Origin: JAJUJL01 sp041736465
GTDB taxonomy: Bacteria > Chloroflexota > Anaerolineae > Anaerolineales > UBA4823
Length of the DNA stretch: 27,439 nucleotides
Reading direction: 5' to 3'
Assembly: GCA_041736465.1 (NCBI GenBank)
Contig: JBGSTO010000298.1
Coordinates: 1 to 27,439 of the forward strand
Every line of letters begins with the position of its first letter. The first letter of the stretch is position 1. Both the position numbers and the translations under genes were made by a program. Shown here piece after piece: positions 1 through 8,562 of this stretch. Under the pieces are notes generated by a model. The model saw only the letters and a program-made list of their open reading frames with translations. It was not told the origin of the DNA and made no database searches.

Positions 1-921
1 GCCCTGCGGCGGCGGGCACCAGGCCAGCGCCCGCGCCCAATCGAACATCTCTTCGCTGGTGTCCGCCCGGATCACGCCCGCCCGGCGGAAGGCGGCATTG
101 AAGGCGTTTTCTTGCCCGGCGAGGGCGCCGGTATGCGAAGCTACCGCCCGCTGCCCGCTGCTGAAGCGCCCAACCTTGAGGGCGATGATTGGTTTTTTCA
201 GTGCCACCTGGCTGGCTTCTTTGACAAAGCGGCGCCCATCGCTGACTCCTTCCAGATAAAGCGTCAGCACCCGCGTGAACGGGTCGGCTGCTACCGGCGC
301 GATCACATCGGTTTCGTTTACGTCGCACTGGTTGCCCAGACTCACCAGCCGCGAAAGACCAAAACCCTGCCCGCGCGCCCAGTCGATTACCGCCGCACAG
401 ATGGCGCCCGAATGAGAAATGAAGGCCACGTCGCCAGGCAGCGGCCCGGGCGGCGGTAGAAAGGTGGCGTCCAGCGGCAGGTGCGTGTCCAACAGACCGA
501 TGCAGTTAGGGCCAAGCAAGCGCATATGGTAGCGGCGGGCAATCTCCAGGCACTCCGCTTCCAGCGCAGCCCCTTGCGCTCCGGTTTCTCGAAAGCCGCC
601 TGAGGCGACAATCACCGCCCGCAGCCCGCGCTCACCGCACGCCACCAAAATTTCCGGCACGGCTTCGGCAGGGATGAGCAGCACCGCCAGGTCAACCGGG
701 TCAGGCGCTTCGGCAATCGACGTGTACATGGGCCGTCCCATCAGGCTGCCGCCGCGCGGGTTGACAAAGTGGATGACGCCTTGAAAGTTGCTCTGAATCA
801 GATTGCGCGCCAGGCCGTATCCCAGCTTATCAGGATGGCGCGAGGCTCCAATGACCGCAATCCCCTTAGGAGCAAAAAATGGCGCTAGCGTGGAGTCGGA
901 CAAAGCTTTCAAACCTCCCAT
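1..921 (-). CDS. ADP-forming acyl-CoA synthetase, CoA-binding N-terminal part (partial)
   Basis: This frame is open for 307 codons and runs off the left edge, so only the N-terminal part is seen. It begins with a Rossmann CoA-binding domain (IAVIGASRHPDKLGYG near residue 17, LGPNCIGL further on). It reaches the succinyl-CoA ligase-like domain, where SHTGALAG carries the His that is phosphorylated in acetate-CoA ligases (ADP-forming). The family makes ATP from acyl-CoA, ADP and phosphate, or the reverse, in the cytoplasm. The fragment ends inside the region typical of the alpha part, so whether an ATP-grasp beta part is fused cannot be seen. The ATG at 921 overlaps the alpha-galactosidase end by 13 bases. 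A TTG at 903, preceded by GGGAGG at a 10-base spacing, is the alternative start. It is the last visible gene of the long minus-strand operon. The acyl substrate is unknown. Confidence 0.88.
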   Translation of the reverse strand, partial: MGGLKALSDSTLAPFFAPKGIAVIGASRHPDKLGYGLARNLIQSNFQGVIHFVNPRGGSLMGRPMYTSIAEAPDPVDLAVLLIPAEAVPEILVACGERGLRAVIVASGGFRETGAQGAALEAECLEIARRYHMRLLGPNCIGLLDTHLPLDATFLPPPGPLPGDVAFISHSGAICAAVIDWARGQGFGLSRLVSLGNQCDVNETDVIAPVAADPFTRVLTLYLEGVSDGRRFVKEASQVALKKPIIALKVGRFSSGQRAVASHTGALAGQENAFNAAFRRAGVIRADTSEEMFDWARALAWCPPPQG

Positions 922-3311
922 TCAACCTGGATCTTCGCGGAGGAGTCGAACTGCACCGGCAAGACGACTGTACCCTGGGGCGTCAGCTCGATGGAAACTC
1001 GCTCATGGTTGCACGCCGCCTGCCTGACCTTGCCGGGCAAATACAGCTCAATTTTACCCTGTACCTCTCCAGGGCGCTGCAGGGAAAAGCCGAGTTCTCC
1101 GTGGGCGGCTTTCCACGCGATCACTTCCAAACCCTGGGAGATGTGCAGGTCGCTGCCAAGGTAAGCCGGCTCTCCTGGCGTATACGGGCGCACCGCCAGC
1201 AGCCGCACGCCGTGAGGGGGAATATCGCCCAGCTGGAAGCATCCAGCCTCTGAAAGCGTGGTGGATTGGCGCCAGAAATCGCGGCCCCAGTAAGCCCGGT
1301 CTTCTGGAAGACCGTAGCCGGCGAGGTTGATCTCAGCGGGCTGCTGCCGGTCTGTCCAGTTAAATCTCGCCAGCAGGTGCCAGCGCCCCACGGCGCCACC
1401 CAGGTCCAGGCGGACCGCAGCAGGCGTGGTTGAGTCGAACCAGTCCACAATCTCAGGTCGCAAGCCAACCGGCGGCAGCAAAGAGGCCAGGATGCGAAGC
1501 CGTTCGGCGTCCAGTACCGCAATTTCGTCCGAGACCAGCAGGCTGCCGCCAGACAGGGCGACCACACTGCAGGCTGTCTGCAGTTCTGCCAGGGAAAGCC
1601 TGGTTTGCGCTCGCAGCTGCAGGCAGTCGGGATCGTTGATCCACCAACGCCGGTGCATGGGCGCACGGGTCAGGGCGTTGTGCAGCGCATTGCGCGCCGC
1701 CGGCAGGTCCGGCTCTGGGGCAAAGATACCCTCGATATTCCAAACTGCGGGCCGCCAGCGACTGGCGGTATCGGCATTGATGCGCATGGCATCCACGATC
1801 CCAATCGCCGGTCCCAGAGGGCAGCCGCAGCCTAACAAGAAAGCTTCGGGACCGGCAGCCTGGCGGATTGCCTCCAACCCACGTCTGAGCACCTGGGCGC
1901 GGGTCAGGCTCGAATCGCGGTAGCGCCCGGGCACAGCCGCCGCGAAGAGAAAATCCAGCTTGAGATACCCGAATCCCCACTCATGCACAGCAGTGCGTAC
2001 CACCTCAGCCGCATACGCCAGGGCGCCGGGATGAGTCAGGTCTAAAGCGGTGGTAAACGCATTCCAGAAGAATCCGGCGTTCACGGGCCGTCCCTTGCGA
2101 GTGCGCAGCAGCCAATCTGGATGATCGACAGCCAGGCGCGAGCTCGGATGGACAATAAACGGGGCCAGCCACAGCCCAGGGTCGAACCCCGAGGCGCGGA
2201 TTTCGGCAGCCAGGCCCGCCACGCCTTGCACAAAAGGCTCTGAGAATGTAAGCCAGTCTCCGGAGCAAGATTGAAAGCCATCATCGATTTGAAATACCTG
2301 CAGTGGGATTTCGTCCCGCAGACCAGCCAGAGCGCTCAGGTTGCGGCGCAGGTCGTTTGGCGTGACCGTTCCCACGTAATCGCTGGAAGAGAACTGGTAC
2401 CAGGAGCACCATCCCGTCGGAACGCCGCGGTCTGCCGGCAGCGCTACCTGGTTCTGCCGGGCGGCAGCCTGCAGGTAAGCGCCCAAAGGGTCTGGCACGT
2501 CGATATCGAGATACTGCAGGCAGGCCCAATCGGTTTCCAGGCTTGCGCCAGGAGCCAGCCAGGCGCGGTCGCCATTAGCCCATAAACAAAGCCAGGGCCG
2601 GGCATGGTTTGGTGAGGGAAGCAGTGCGTCCCGTATATCCACCTCGAACGACCCAAAAGCCTGCTGCTGTGAGAGGAAACCCAACAGCATCCCCTGGCGG
2701 GAGCGCAAATCCGACAGGACGCCGAACATATCGCTGCTGAAGCGGCCGCGCTGCAGCGGTGGGTTGGCGTCGTACAGGCGTGTGGGCTGGCGCAGCGGCC
2801 CGAGGCGAGTGGCTTTCCGGCGATCGTCCCGCCGATACACGCCGCTGTATGACCAGGACTGCCAGCCATTGGCAAAGAATGCCAGCTCAGCGGGATCGCC
2901 CGCCAGGTTTACCTGCCCACGCCCGGGGTGAAGCCGCAGCATGTCCACCCTGTTTACTTCTACCCCTTGAGAACCGCCGTTCTCCAGTGAGATCTTCCAC
3001 AAGAGCAGCGGCGCGTTCTCCATCAGGGCGAAGGTAGCCGTACAGGCGATTCCCAGCTCATCCGGCGATTCGACGATCTGGAGCTGGTGTATGGCGCCTG
3101 CGTCAATTTCGGTGCGGCGCTCAGGAATAAGCGCTGCGCTCTCCCAGCGCCAGGGTCGCTGGTGCAGGCGAGCGCCAATGTACGCCTGCAGCCCCCCCTG
3201 AACGCCCTGCAGCGCCGGGAGCTGTCCGTCTCGCGTTGAAAAGACGTCGAACTCACCGCGCTCCAAATGCGCCTGAAATTGTAAAAAGCGGTTGTGGAGT
3301 TCTAAGCCCAT
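909..3311 (-). CDS. alpha-galactosidase, glycoside hydrolase family 36
   Basis: The 800-residue product matches the length and layout of GH36 enzymes, which remove terminal alpha-galactose from melibiose, raffinose-type sugars and galactomannans by a retaining mechanism. An N-terminal beta-sandwich region is followed by a (beta/alpha)8 barrel. Visible motifs are GWCSWYQF at 300-307, QIDDGF at 341-346, WLAPF at 381-385, KLDF at 451-454 (Asp453 as nucleophile) and RINADT at 510-515 (Asp514 as acid/base). No signal peptide is seen, so it is probably cytoplasmic. The ATG has no obvious Shine-Dalgarno, and translation may be coupled to the STAS gene that ends 23 bases upstream. Other GH36 activities such as alpha-N-acetylgalactosaminidase cannot be excluded from sequence alone. 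No sugar transporter or other glycosidase lies nearby. Confidence 0.92.
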   Translation of the reverse strand: MGLELHNRFLQFQAHLERGEFDVFSTRDGQLPALQGVQGGLQAYIGARLHQRPWRWESAALIPERRTEIDAGAIHQLQIVESPDELGIACTATFALMENAPLLLWKISLENGGSQGVEVNRVDMLRLHPGRGQVNLAGDPAELAFFANGWQSWSYSGVYRRDDRRKATRLGPLRQPTRLYDANPPLQRGRFSSDMFGVLSDLRSRQGMLLGFLSQQQAFGSFEVDIRDALLPSPNHARPWLCLWANGDRAWLAPGASLETDWACLQYLDIDVPDPLGAYLQAAARQNQVALPADRGVPTGWCSWYQFSSSDYVGTVTPNDLRRNLSALAGLRDEIPLQVFQIDDGFQSCSGDWLTFSEPFVQGVAGLAAEIRASGFDPGLWLAPFIVHPSSRLAVDHPDWLLRTRKGRPVNAGFFWNAFTTALDLTHPGALAYAAEVVRTAVHEWGFGYLKLDFLFAAAVPGRYRDSSLTRAQVLRRGLEAIRQAAGPEAFLLGCGCPLGPAIGIVDAMRINADTASRWRPAVWNIEGIFAPEPDLPAARNALHNALTRAPMHRRWWINDPDCLQLRAQTRLSLAELQTACSVVALSGGSLLVSDEIAVLDAERLRILASLLPPVGLRPEIVDWFDSTTPAAVRLDLGGAVGRWHLLARFNWTDRQQPAEINLAGYGLPEDRAYWGRDFWRQSTTLSEAGCFQLGDIPPHGVRLLAVRPYTPGEPAYLGSDLHISQGLEVIAWKAAHGELGFSLQRPGEVQGKIELYLPGKVRQAACNHERVSIELTPQGTVVLPVQFDSSAKIQVEWEV

Positions 3312-3334
3312 GCAGGCAATACGGTTCGCACCGC

Positions 3335-3688
3335 TCAGACTACAGGCGGCAGGTGCAGTGTAAGCAATGCGGCTTCCAGGTTGTCATGGGGCGGCAATAC
3401 CTGATCCAGCATGGTCAGGTGTAAAGCGGTGCGGATCTGTGGATTGGCATTACAGATTCCGATCTTCCCCCCTACCCTTGCCAGCGATTTCATACCCGTA
3501 ACCAGCACGCTTAAACCCGACGAGTCCATAAAATCGACGTGCACCAGGTCTACGATCAGGTTCTTCACGCCGCGATTGATCTGGTCGAAGATAAGCTGGC
3601 GGGCAGAGGGCGCAGATTCAGCATCCATCCTCCCGGTTGGGCGCAGGATGACCAGTTCAGAAGAGATGTGCTCAATATCAGTCCGCAT
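3335..3688 (-). CDS. STAS-domain anti-anti-sigma factor
   Basis: This 117-residue protein is a single STAS domain of the SpoIIAA/RsbV type. The hallmark is FMDSSGLSVL near residues 53-62, where one of Ser56/Ser57 should be the phosphorylation site. In partner switching the unphosphorylated form captures an anti-sigma kinase and releases its target, and phosphorylation turns it off. The ATG at 3688 is chosen because AGGAG lies 6 bases before it; a longer reading from 3769 would lie mostly inside the upstream gene. It overlaps the end of the PP2C/HATPase gene by 11 bases, so the two are translationally coupled. That neighbour supplies both a phosphatase and a putative kinase domain for this substrate. 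Confidence 0.9.
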   Translation of the reverse strand: MRTDIEHISSELVILRPTGRMDAESAPSARQLIFDQINRGVKNLIVDLVHVDFMDSSGLSVLVTGMKSLARVGGKIGICNANPQIRTALHLTMLDQVLPPHDNLEAALLTLHLPPVV

Positions 3689-5372
3689 GAACGGCTCCTG
3701 AATATCTTCCCCCGGAGTGCTTTTCAAGCCGCCAATGATTGCGTCCCCCAGGCAGACGCGCATACTCACATAGATCTAGCAATTGGCGGGCAAGGATCAA
3801 GCCGTAGCCGCCCTCGGGTGGATTATCGGGCGAGAAAACGTGCGGCGGTCGCGGGATAAACTCGAGACCACTGTCGATCAAGTCCAGGCGAACGCGGCCG
3901 GGCCATAAGCTAAGGCGTCCCTGGATTCGTCCATGCAGTGGATTGTTCTTATAGGCGTGCAGCACAATATTGGTGGCAATCTCTGAAACCGCCAGCTCCC
4001 ATTCTTCAAGAAAACGCACCTGTACTTTTTTATCGGCGAATTCCAGCTCTTCTGTAGCCCTGCGCGAGAACATCGCCAGGGATCGTGCGCTGGCGCGCTC
4101 GGCAGGATACACGAAAGGAATGACACGCTCGGGAATATCCACGGTAGACTCCACCAGGGTAAGAAAAATAGCGACATCATCACTCAGCGGCAGGGCGCCG
4201 CGGTGCAAATCGAGTGCATCCAATATCACCGCGATTTGCTGGGCTGCTGGAGCAGTGTGTGCGGCAGTCAGCAAATCCACCATCGCCTGCATGCCAAATA
4301 CACGCCCGGTCTCATTCTCGGCTTCGGTAATGCCATCGCTGTACAACAATAATACGTCGCCCTTCTGCAAGGGCAGCTCTTGTTGAAGAATCTTTACCTG
4401 GGGCGCCACCCCCAGGGGTAATCCGGTGCTGGTCAGGGGAACCACATCCTGGCTTTCAGCCTGCCATAGAAGTGTCACGGTATGCCCGGCGCTGGCGTAG
4501 CGCAGGCGTAAAGGGTTGGTCTGCAGCACCGCCAGGAAAGCAGTGATAAAGGTATGTGTGCGATCCAGCTCGTCGTAGATCAGGTGATTGATGTTTTGCA
4601 GCAGCTCCGCCGGCTCATGATGGTGTTGAACCTCACTTTTGAGCGTGGCATGAATCAAGGCAGAGATCAGAGCCGCCGGAATGCCTTTGCCGGCAACATC
4701 ACCGATGATGATCGCCAGACCATCTGGTATGCCGAAGATATCGTAGAAATCCCCGCCCACGTGGTGCGCAGGCTTTAATCGGGCGGCAAAATCCAACCCG
4801 GGCACCTGCGGCATTTGCGTCGGCAAGAAGCTGTCCTGGATCTGGCTGGTCACAACCAGCTCATTATCCAGCCTGCGGCTGTCTACTTCGGCCAACTGGG
4901 CCTGTTCCAGCCGAAAATAGATGGCGATCTGATTGGCAACGATGTGCAGCAGTTGAGCGTCATAATCGAGCAGGTGTTCTGCCGGGTAATTCACCAACCC
5001 CAACAAACCCCTCTTTTGGTTATATGAAGGCAGCGGTACAAGCAGCAAATTTTTCAGGCGAGGGAAATCTTCTAAGATCGATGCCGGCAGTGCAGATCCG
5101 GCGGGCAGCAGTGTAGGTGCGAGTAATTCATCTGCCAGGGGCAGCAAATAAGTAAACCGCCGAGCGCTGCGACCACTGAGCGTGTGAACATCAATGTGGT
5201 CATGGTTCTCGAGCACCAGGCCGATATCCGCCGCGGGGATCAGTTCTAACAGAAGCTGTGCAAGGCGGTTGAACTTCTGCGGGGCGGCAAGCTGCGCATT
5301 ACATAAAGCTGTGATCTCCCCCAGAAAGTCCAACCGCCGGCGCAGGTCGATCAAGATACTGCTGGCTTTCAC
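3678..5372 (-). CDS. GAF-like / PP2C (SpoIIE-RsbU) phosphatase fused to RsbW-like HATPase
   Basis: The 564-residue protein combines three parts. Residues about 15-160 look like a GAF sensor. Residues about 190-405 are a PP2C-type Ser/Thr phosphatase with GGDFYD (206-211), GDVAGKG (224-230), SDGITEA (345-351) and SDDVAI (397-402), which together supply the metal-binding Asp residues. Residues about 425-560 are a GHKL ATPase like RsbW/SpoIIAB, with an N-box around ELAVSEIATNIVLHAY (459-474), DSG (500-502) and GGYGL (521-525). In this family the phosphatase dephosphorylates a STAS protein and the ATPase phosphorylates it or sequesters a sigma factor. The STAS partner is the next gene. Translation begins at GTG 5372, overlapping the EcfT stop by 4 bases (GTGA). 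No transmembrane segment is seen. The signal sensed is unknown. Confidence 0.92.
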   Translation of the reverse strand: MKASSILIDLRRRLDFLGEITALCNAQLAAPQKFNRLAQLLLELIPAADIGLVLENHDHIDVHTLSGRSARRFTYLLPLADELLAPTLLPAGSALPASILEDFPRLKNLLLVPLPSYNQKRGLLGLVNYPAEHLLDYDAQLLHIVANQIAIYFRLEQAQLAEVDSRRLDNELVVTSQIQDSFLPTQMPQVPGLDFAARLKPAHHVGGDFYDIFGIPDGLAIIIGDVAGKGIPAALISALIHATLKSEVQHHHEPAELLQNINHLIYDELDRTHTFITAFLAVLQTNPLRLRYASAGHTVTLLWQAESQDVVPLTSTGLPLGVAPQVKILQQELPLQKGDVLLLYSDGITEAENETGRVFGMQAMVDLLTAAHTAPAAQQIAVILDALDLHRGALPLSDDVAIFLTLVESTVDIPERVIPFVYPAERASARSLAMFSRRATEELEFADKKVQVRFLEEWELAVSEIATNIVLHAYKNNPLHGRIQGRLSLWPGRVRLDLIDSGLEFIPRPPHVFSPDNPPEGGYGLILARQLLDLCEYARLPGGRNHWRLEKHSGGRYSGAVHAD

Positions 5373-6256
5373 GTTCCTACCAGCCGGTACCAGAAATCTG
5401 GCACCCAGAAATCCCCATAACCAAGGATGCGCACTGCTGCCATGCCAACCAGAATAGCCACGCCCAATGCCATGAACCAGTAGTCACGCTTCTGGAAGTG
5501 AAGCTCGCGCAGCCAGGTTCGCGGCCTAGCGCCAAAGGCTCTTAGATCCATTGCGTCGATCACCTCTTCACCGTTTACGATGGCTTGCATCGTCACCGGC
5601 ACAATTAGGGGCGCCAGGCGGCGCAAACGCTGGATCAACCCGCCTCTGGTGCTTTCCAACTCATATCCGCGCGCCCGCTGCGCATCCATCGTGATCTTGA
5701 AATCTCTGCCCATTGTGGGGATAAAGCGAAAAGCCAGGTCCATGGTAAACGAGATCTTATCGGAGGCGCCCATGTTCCGGAAAGCCACCCCATATACGCT
5801 TGGGTCAATGGTGTACGGGATCGGGATTGCCAGTGAGGCCATGGTGATCATGCGCATCATCTGAACCAGCGCAAAAAAAGCGCGCACGACGGTGATCGAG
5901 AGGCTGATCCGCCAGGAAGTGAGCGGGATAGGTATCACCAGGGAGAACAGCGCCCGCGATTGGTCCTGCAGCACCGAGAGCGGTCCGCCGCGCCCGCCCA
6001 ACAAAGAGTTCAATCCGATGATGAAAACAACCAAAAACAACATAAGAAACCACGCCCGGCGGACATCACGCCATTCGATGCGCGCCATGAAGTACAGGGT
6101 CATGCTGAGCAAAAAAACCGGCAGCAGCAGGCGCACATCCCAGACATCCGTGGCAGAAATCGCCAGGATCAGGCATGCCATGAATGTCAGCCGGGCGCGT
6201 GGATCCAGTGACTGGATAAACGTATCGCGCTGGCGATACTTCCAGGTGACGAGCAC
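5369..6256 (-). CDS. ecfT: ECF transporter T component (EcfT, CbiQ family)
   Basis: This 295-residue integral membrane protein has several hydrophobic segments (about 27-37, 43-57, 68-84, 118-145 and 260-278). Its long cytoplasmic region carries the coupling motifs that bind the ATPases: QRARG at 193-197 matches the first Ala-Arg-Gly motif, and DLRAFGA at 237-243 is a variant of the second. EcfT couples ATP hydrolysis by the A component to toppling of the substrate-binding S component in the membrane. It overlaps the S-component gene by 1 base and the following phosphatase gene by 4 bases. Length and motif order are normal for the family. Confidence 0.92.
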   Translation of the reverse strand: MLVTWKYRQRDTFIQSLDPRARLTFMACLILAISATDVWDVRLLLPVFLLSMTLYFMARIEWRDVRRAWFLMLFLVVFIIGLNSLLGGRGGPLSVLQDQSRALFSLVIPIPLTSWRISLSITVVRAFFALVQMMRMITMASLAIPIPYTIDPSVYGVAFRNMGASDKISFTMDLAFRFIPTMGRDFKITMDAQRARGYELESTRGGLIQRLRRLAPLIVPVTMQAIVNGEEVIDAMDLRAFGARPRTWLRELHFQKRDYWFMALGVAILVGMAAVRILGYGDFWVPDFWYRLVGT

Positions 6257-6804
6257 TAACGACCTCGCCGGGCAGCAACAGCCGAGTAAGCCACGAACAA
6301 AATGGGCAGCAGGACGATCGTCACCACCGCGTTGCCGAGGAAGGCGGGGGTGAAATACCCCACCAGCGCAGTGTTAAGATCGATACCGCCGACAAACATC
6401 TCTGTGAGGGAGGCAAACATCAATCCGACAGCGTTGCCCAGGATGCCGAAGCCAACGCCAATAGCGATATCGCGGCCGCCGCGGTAATTCTTGATCATAT
6501 TGACCGCCAGTCCAGCGACCAATCCGATGATGCCATTGCCTACACTCCAGTTCCAATATAACCCCCAACCGGATAGAGCATCGCCCAAGGTGTTGCCCAA
6601 CAGGCCTGTCAGCAGGCCTACCCAGGGACCAAAAGCTGAGCCAAAGAAGATCAGCACGGCAATTGCCGGGCGAAAGGTGATGTTTCCGGCTGCCGGAAGC
6701 GGAATGAAATTGCTGGCAAATGAGAAGATGCCATACAACGCCGCTCCAATGGCTCCGTATACTACCTCACGCGTACCAAAACCCCAAATCGATTTGCTTT
6801 TCAT
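6256..6804 (-). CDS. ECF transporter S component, substrate unknown
   Basis: The 182-residue product is very hydrophobic, with about five or six membrane segments. It has features common to S components, including an amphipathic N-terminus, an N-proximal small-residue helix (GAIGAALYGIF) and FGPWVGLLTGLLGNTLGD in the middle. S components bind one vitamin, metal or precursor with high affinity and define transporter specificity. The family could not be assigned to a known substrate by eye. The start at 6804 follows GGAGG with good spacing. It sits between the A and T genes, so it is a dedicated (group I) transporter. A SAM hydrolase at the head of the operon hints at an adenosine, methionine or SAM-related ligand, but that is only inference. 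Confidence 0.85.
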   Translation of the reverse strand: MKSKSIWGFGTREVVYGAIGAALYGIFSFASNFIPLPAAGNITFRPAIAVLIFFGSAFGPWVGLLTGLLGNTLGDALSGWGLYWNWSVGNGIIGLVAGLAVNMIKNYRGGRDIAIGVGFGILGNAVGLMFASLTEMFVGGIDLNTALVGYFTPAFLGNAVVTIVLLPILFVAYSAVAARRGR

Positions 6805-6842
6805 GACTCCTCCGTTCTTAAGAATAGGATGTTGGATTGTGC

Positions 6843-6867
6843 CAATGAGCCGGACTCCGGCCCATTG
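6843..6867 (-). other. intergenic stem-loop between ECF A and S genes
   Basis: In the minus-strand transcript an 11-bp stem (one G-U pair) closes on a 3-base AGT loop, with core GCCGG/CCGGC. It fills most of the 73-base gap between the ATPase stop and the S-component ATG, the only sizeable gap in this operon. No U-run follows, so it does not look like an intrinsic terminator. An mRNA-processing or stability element is possible. Confidence 0.55.
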
Positions 6868-6877
6868 CTTAAAACCC

Positions 6878-8560
6878 TTAAGAAATCGAATGGTTACTGG
6901 CAGAATGATAGGACAGATGGTAGGGCGCCAGCGCCTCTGCTGCCAGGAAGCGACCCGTCTTGGGCAGCAGATCGAGATTCATGCGCAGCAGAGATGTCGG
7001 GCGCACCCGGCAGCTCTCTAATAAACTGAAGTCGCGCAGAATACTCTCAGGTGGGCCATCGGCAACCAGCCGCCCATCCGAGATGAGCAGGATGCGATTG
7101 GCATAGGTGACAGCCAGATCCAGATCATGGGTGATGAACAAGGCGGCTTTGAAATTGGCGGTGAGCAGCGAACGGCCTTCTTCATCCTGCGTACTGCACA
7201 ACATATCCATGAAGCGCGTATAGTTGGCATAATCCTGACCTGCAGTCGGCTCGTCCAGCACGATGATTTGCGACCGCATCGCCAGCACCGCTGCAATCGT
7301 GGTGCGCTTCTGCTGTCCGAAGGACAATCCGAGAGGCGGGTATTCTTCCAGGCCAACCAGATTTACAGCCGAAACACTCTCCGCCACACTGTGCTGAATG
7401 TCCTCTTTTTTGTGTTTCAGATTCTCCGGACCAAATGCGACCTCCTCGCGCACCGTGGGAGCAAACAACATATGGGTAGGGCTTTGAAAAACATATCCGA
7501 TCGTGCGCGCAGTCTGAGCTACCGACTGCTTGCGGCTGTCTATACCCTTGATCAGCACCTCGCCGCGGGTAGGCTTGTGCAGCCCGATGGCATGTTTCAC
7601 CAGGGTAGATTTGCCGGCTCCATTGGGGCCCAGAACGGCAATCAGGTCGCCCTGGCGAATGTCCAGATTGATGTTATGCAGCACCTCAGGGCCGTCGCCA
7701 TAGGCAAAGGAGACGTCCTTGAAGCTGACCAATATCTCAGCCTGCGGATCAGCCGGGTTGGGGGATCTGGCAGGAACAGGCTGCAGGGATTCCTGGGTCA
7801 CTCGCTCAATAACCCACGCGGTGGGCAGTTTCACAGCATGGTGGTTGATTTCTCTGGGCAGTGTATCCACCGGTCCGAGGTAGCGCACCTGCCCCTGTTC
7901 CATGTACAGCAGGCGATCCGGGTGAGCCTGCAGCGCATCTTCCACGCGATGCTCAATCAACACAACTGCAGTTCCCTCATCTGCCAGGCTGCGAAAGATC
8001 TGAATGGCTTCGTATGCCGACGCCGGGTCCAATGAAGCCAGCGGCTCATCCAGCAGCAGCACCGAGGGGCGCATCACCAGCACGCCAGCCAGGGCAACTT
8101 TTTGTTTTTCGCCCCCAGACAGGTTGAATGCCTCGCGTTCACGCAGGTGGTTGAGCTTCAACCGCTCGAAAACCTCGTCCATGCGTCGGTATATCTCGTT
8201 GCGCGGCAATCCCAGGTTTTCAAGTCCAAACGCAATTTCTCCCGCAACGAAGCTGGAGACGATCTGGCGTTCCGGATCCTGCAGCAGTGTGCCTACCTTC
8301 TGGGCGACCTCGACCAGCGACATGGCGCTGACTTCCTGCCCGTTCACCAGTACAGACCCGGAGCGGTCGCCATGATAGCTGCGCGGTATCAAACCGTTGA
8401 TGCAGCGCGCCAGGGTGGTTTTTCCACAACCGCTGGCGCCTGCCACCAGCAGCATCTCACCGGGACGCAGATCAAATGAAACGCTATCAATCGCGACATC
8501 CGGGCGGCTGTGATAGCGGAAAGAAAGATTTTGAACTTGCAGGACGGGTTGGTCGCTCAC
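6878..8560 (-). CDS. ECF transporter A component, two fused ABC ATPase domains
   Basis: The 560-residue protein carries two ABC ATPase domains in one chain. Domain 1 has Walker A GASGCGKTT (41-49), a Q-loop near LLQDPERQ, signature LSGGEKQK (147-154) and Walker B LLLDEP (168-173). Domain 2 has Walker A GPNGAGKST (311-319), a degenerate signature LSFGQQKR and Walker B IIVLDEP. Two fused ATPases replace separate EcfA1/EcfA2 subunits, as in the YkoD-type arrangement. It energises the transporter formed with the S and T proteins encoded just downstream. Translation starts at a GTG only 2 bases after the SAM hydrolase stop, so coupling is likely. The unusual second signature suggests the two ATP sites are not equivalent. 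Confidence 0.94.
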   Translation of the reverse strand: MSDQPVLQVQNLSFRYHSRPDVAIDSVSFDLRPGEMLLVAGASGCGKTTLARCINGLIPRSYHGDRSGSVLVNGQEVSAMSLVEVAQKVGTLLQDPERQIVSSFVAGEIAFGLENLGLPRNEIYRRMDEVFERLKLNHLREREAFNLSGGEKQKVALAGVLVMRPSVLLLDEPLASLDPASAYEAIQIFRSLADEGTAVVLIEHRVEDALQAHPDRLLYMEQGQVRYLGPVDTLPREINHHAVKLPTAWVIERVTQESLQPVPARSPNPADPQAEILVSFKDVSFAYGDGPEVLHNINLDIRQGDLIAVLGPNGAGKSTLVKHAIGLHKPTRGEVLIKGIDSRKQSVAQTARTIGYVFQSPTHMLFAPTVREEVAFGPENLKHKKEDIQHSVAESVSAVNLVGLEEYPPLGLSFGQQKRTTIAAVLAMRSQIIVLDEPTAGQDYANYTRFMDMLCSTQDEEGRSLLTANFKAALFITHDLDLAVTYANRILLISDGRLVADGPPESILRDFSLLESCRVRPTSLLRMNLDLLPKTGRFLAAEALAPYHLSYHSASNHSIS

Positions 8561-8562
8561 AG

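Noticed and set aside
1121..1980. Long open frames on both strands inside the alpha-galactosidase gene.
   Set aside because: They are shadows in GC-rich coding DNA, with low-complexity Arg/Ser/Pro/Ala-rich products and no family motifs, while the 800-codon frame has clear GH36 active-site motifs.
7127..8035. 302-codon plus-strand open frame opposite the ECF ATPase gene.
   Set aside because: It is antisense to a protein with two complete sets of ABC motifs, has no ribosome site and shows no recognisable domain.
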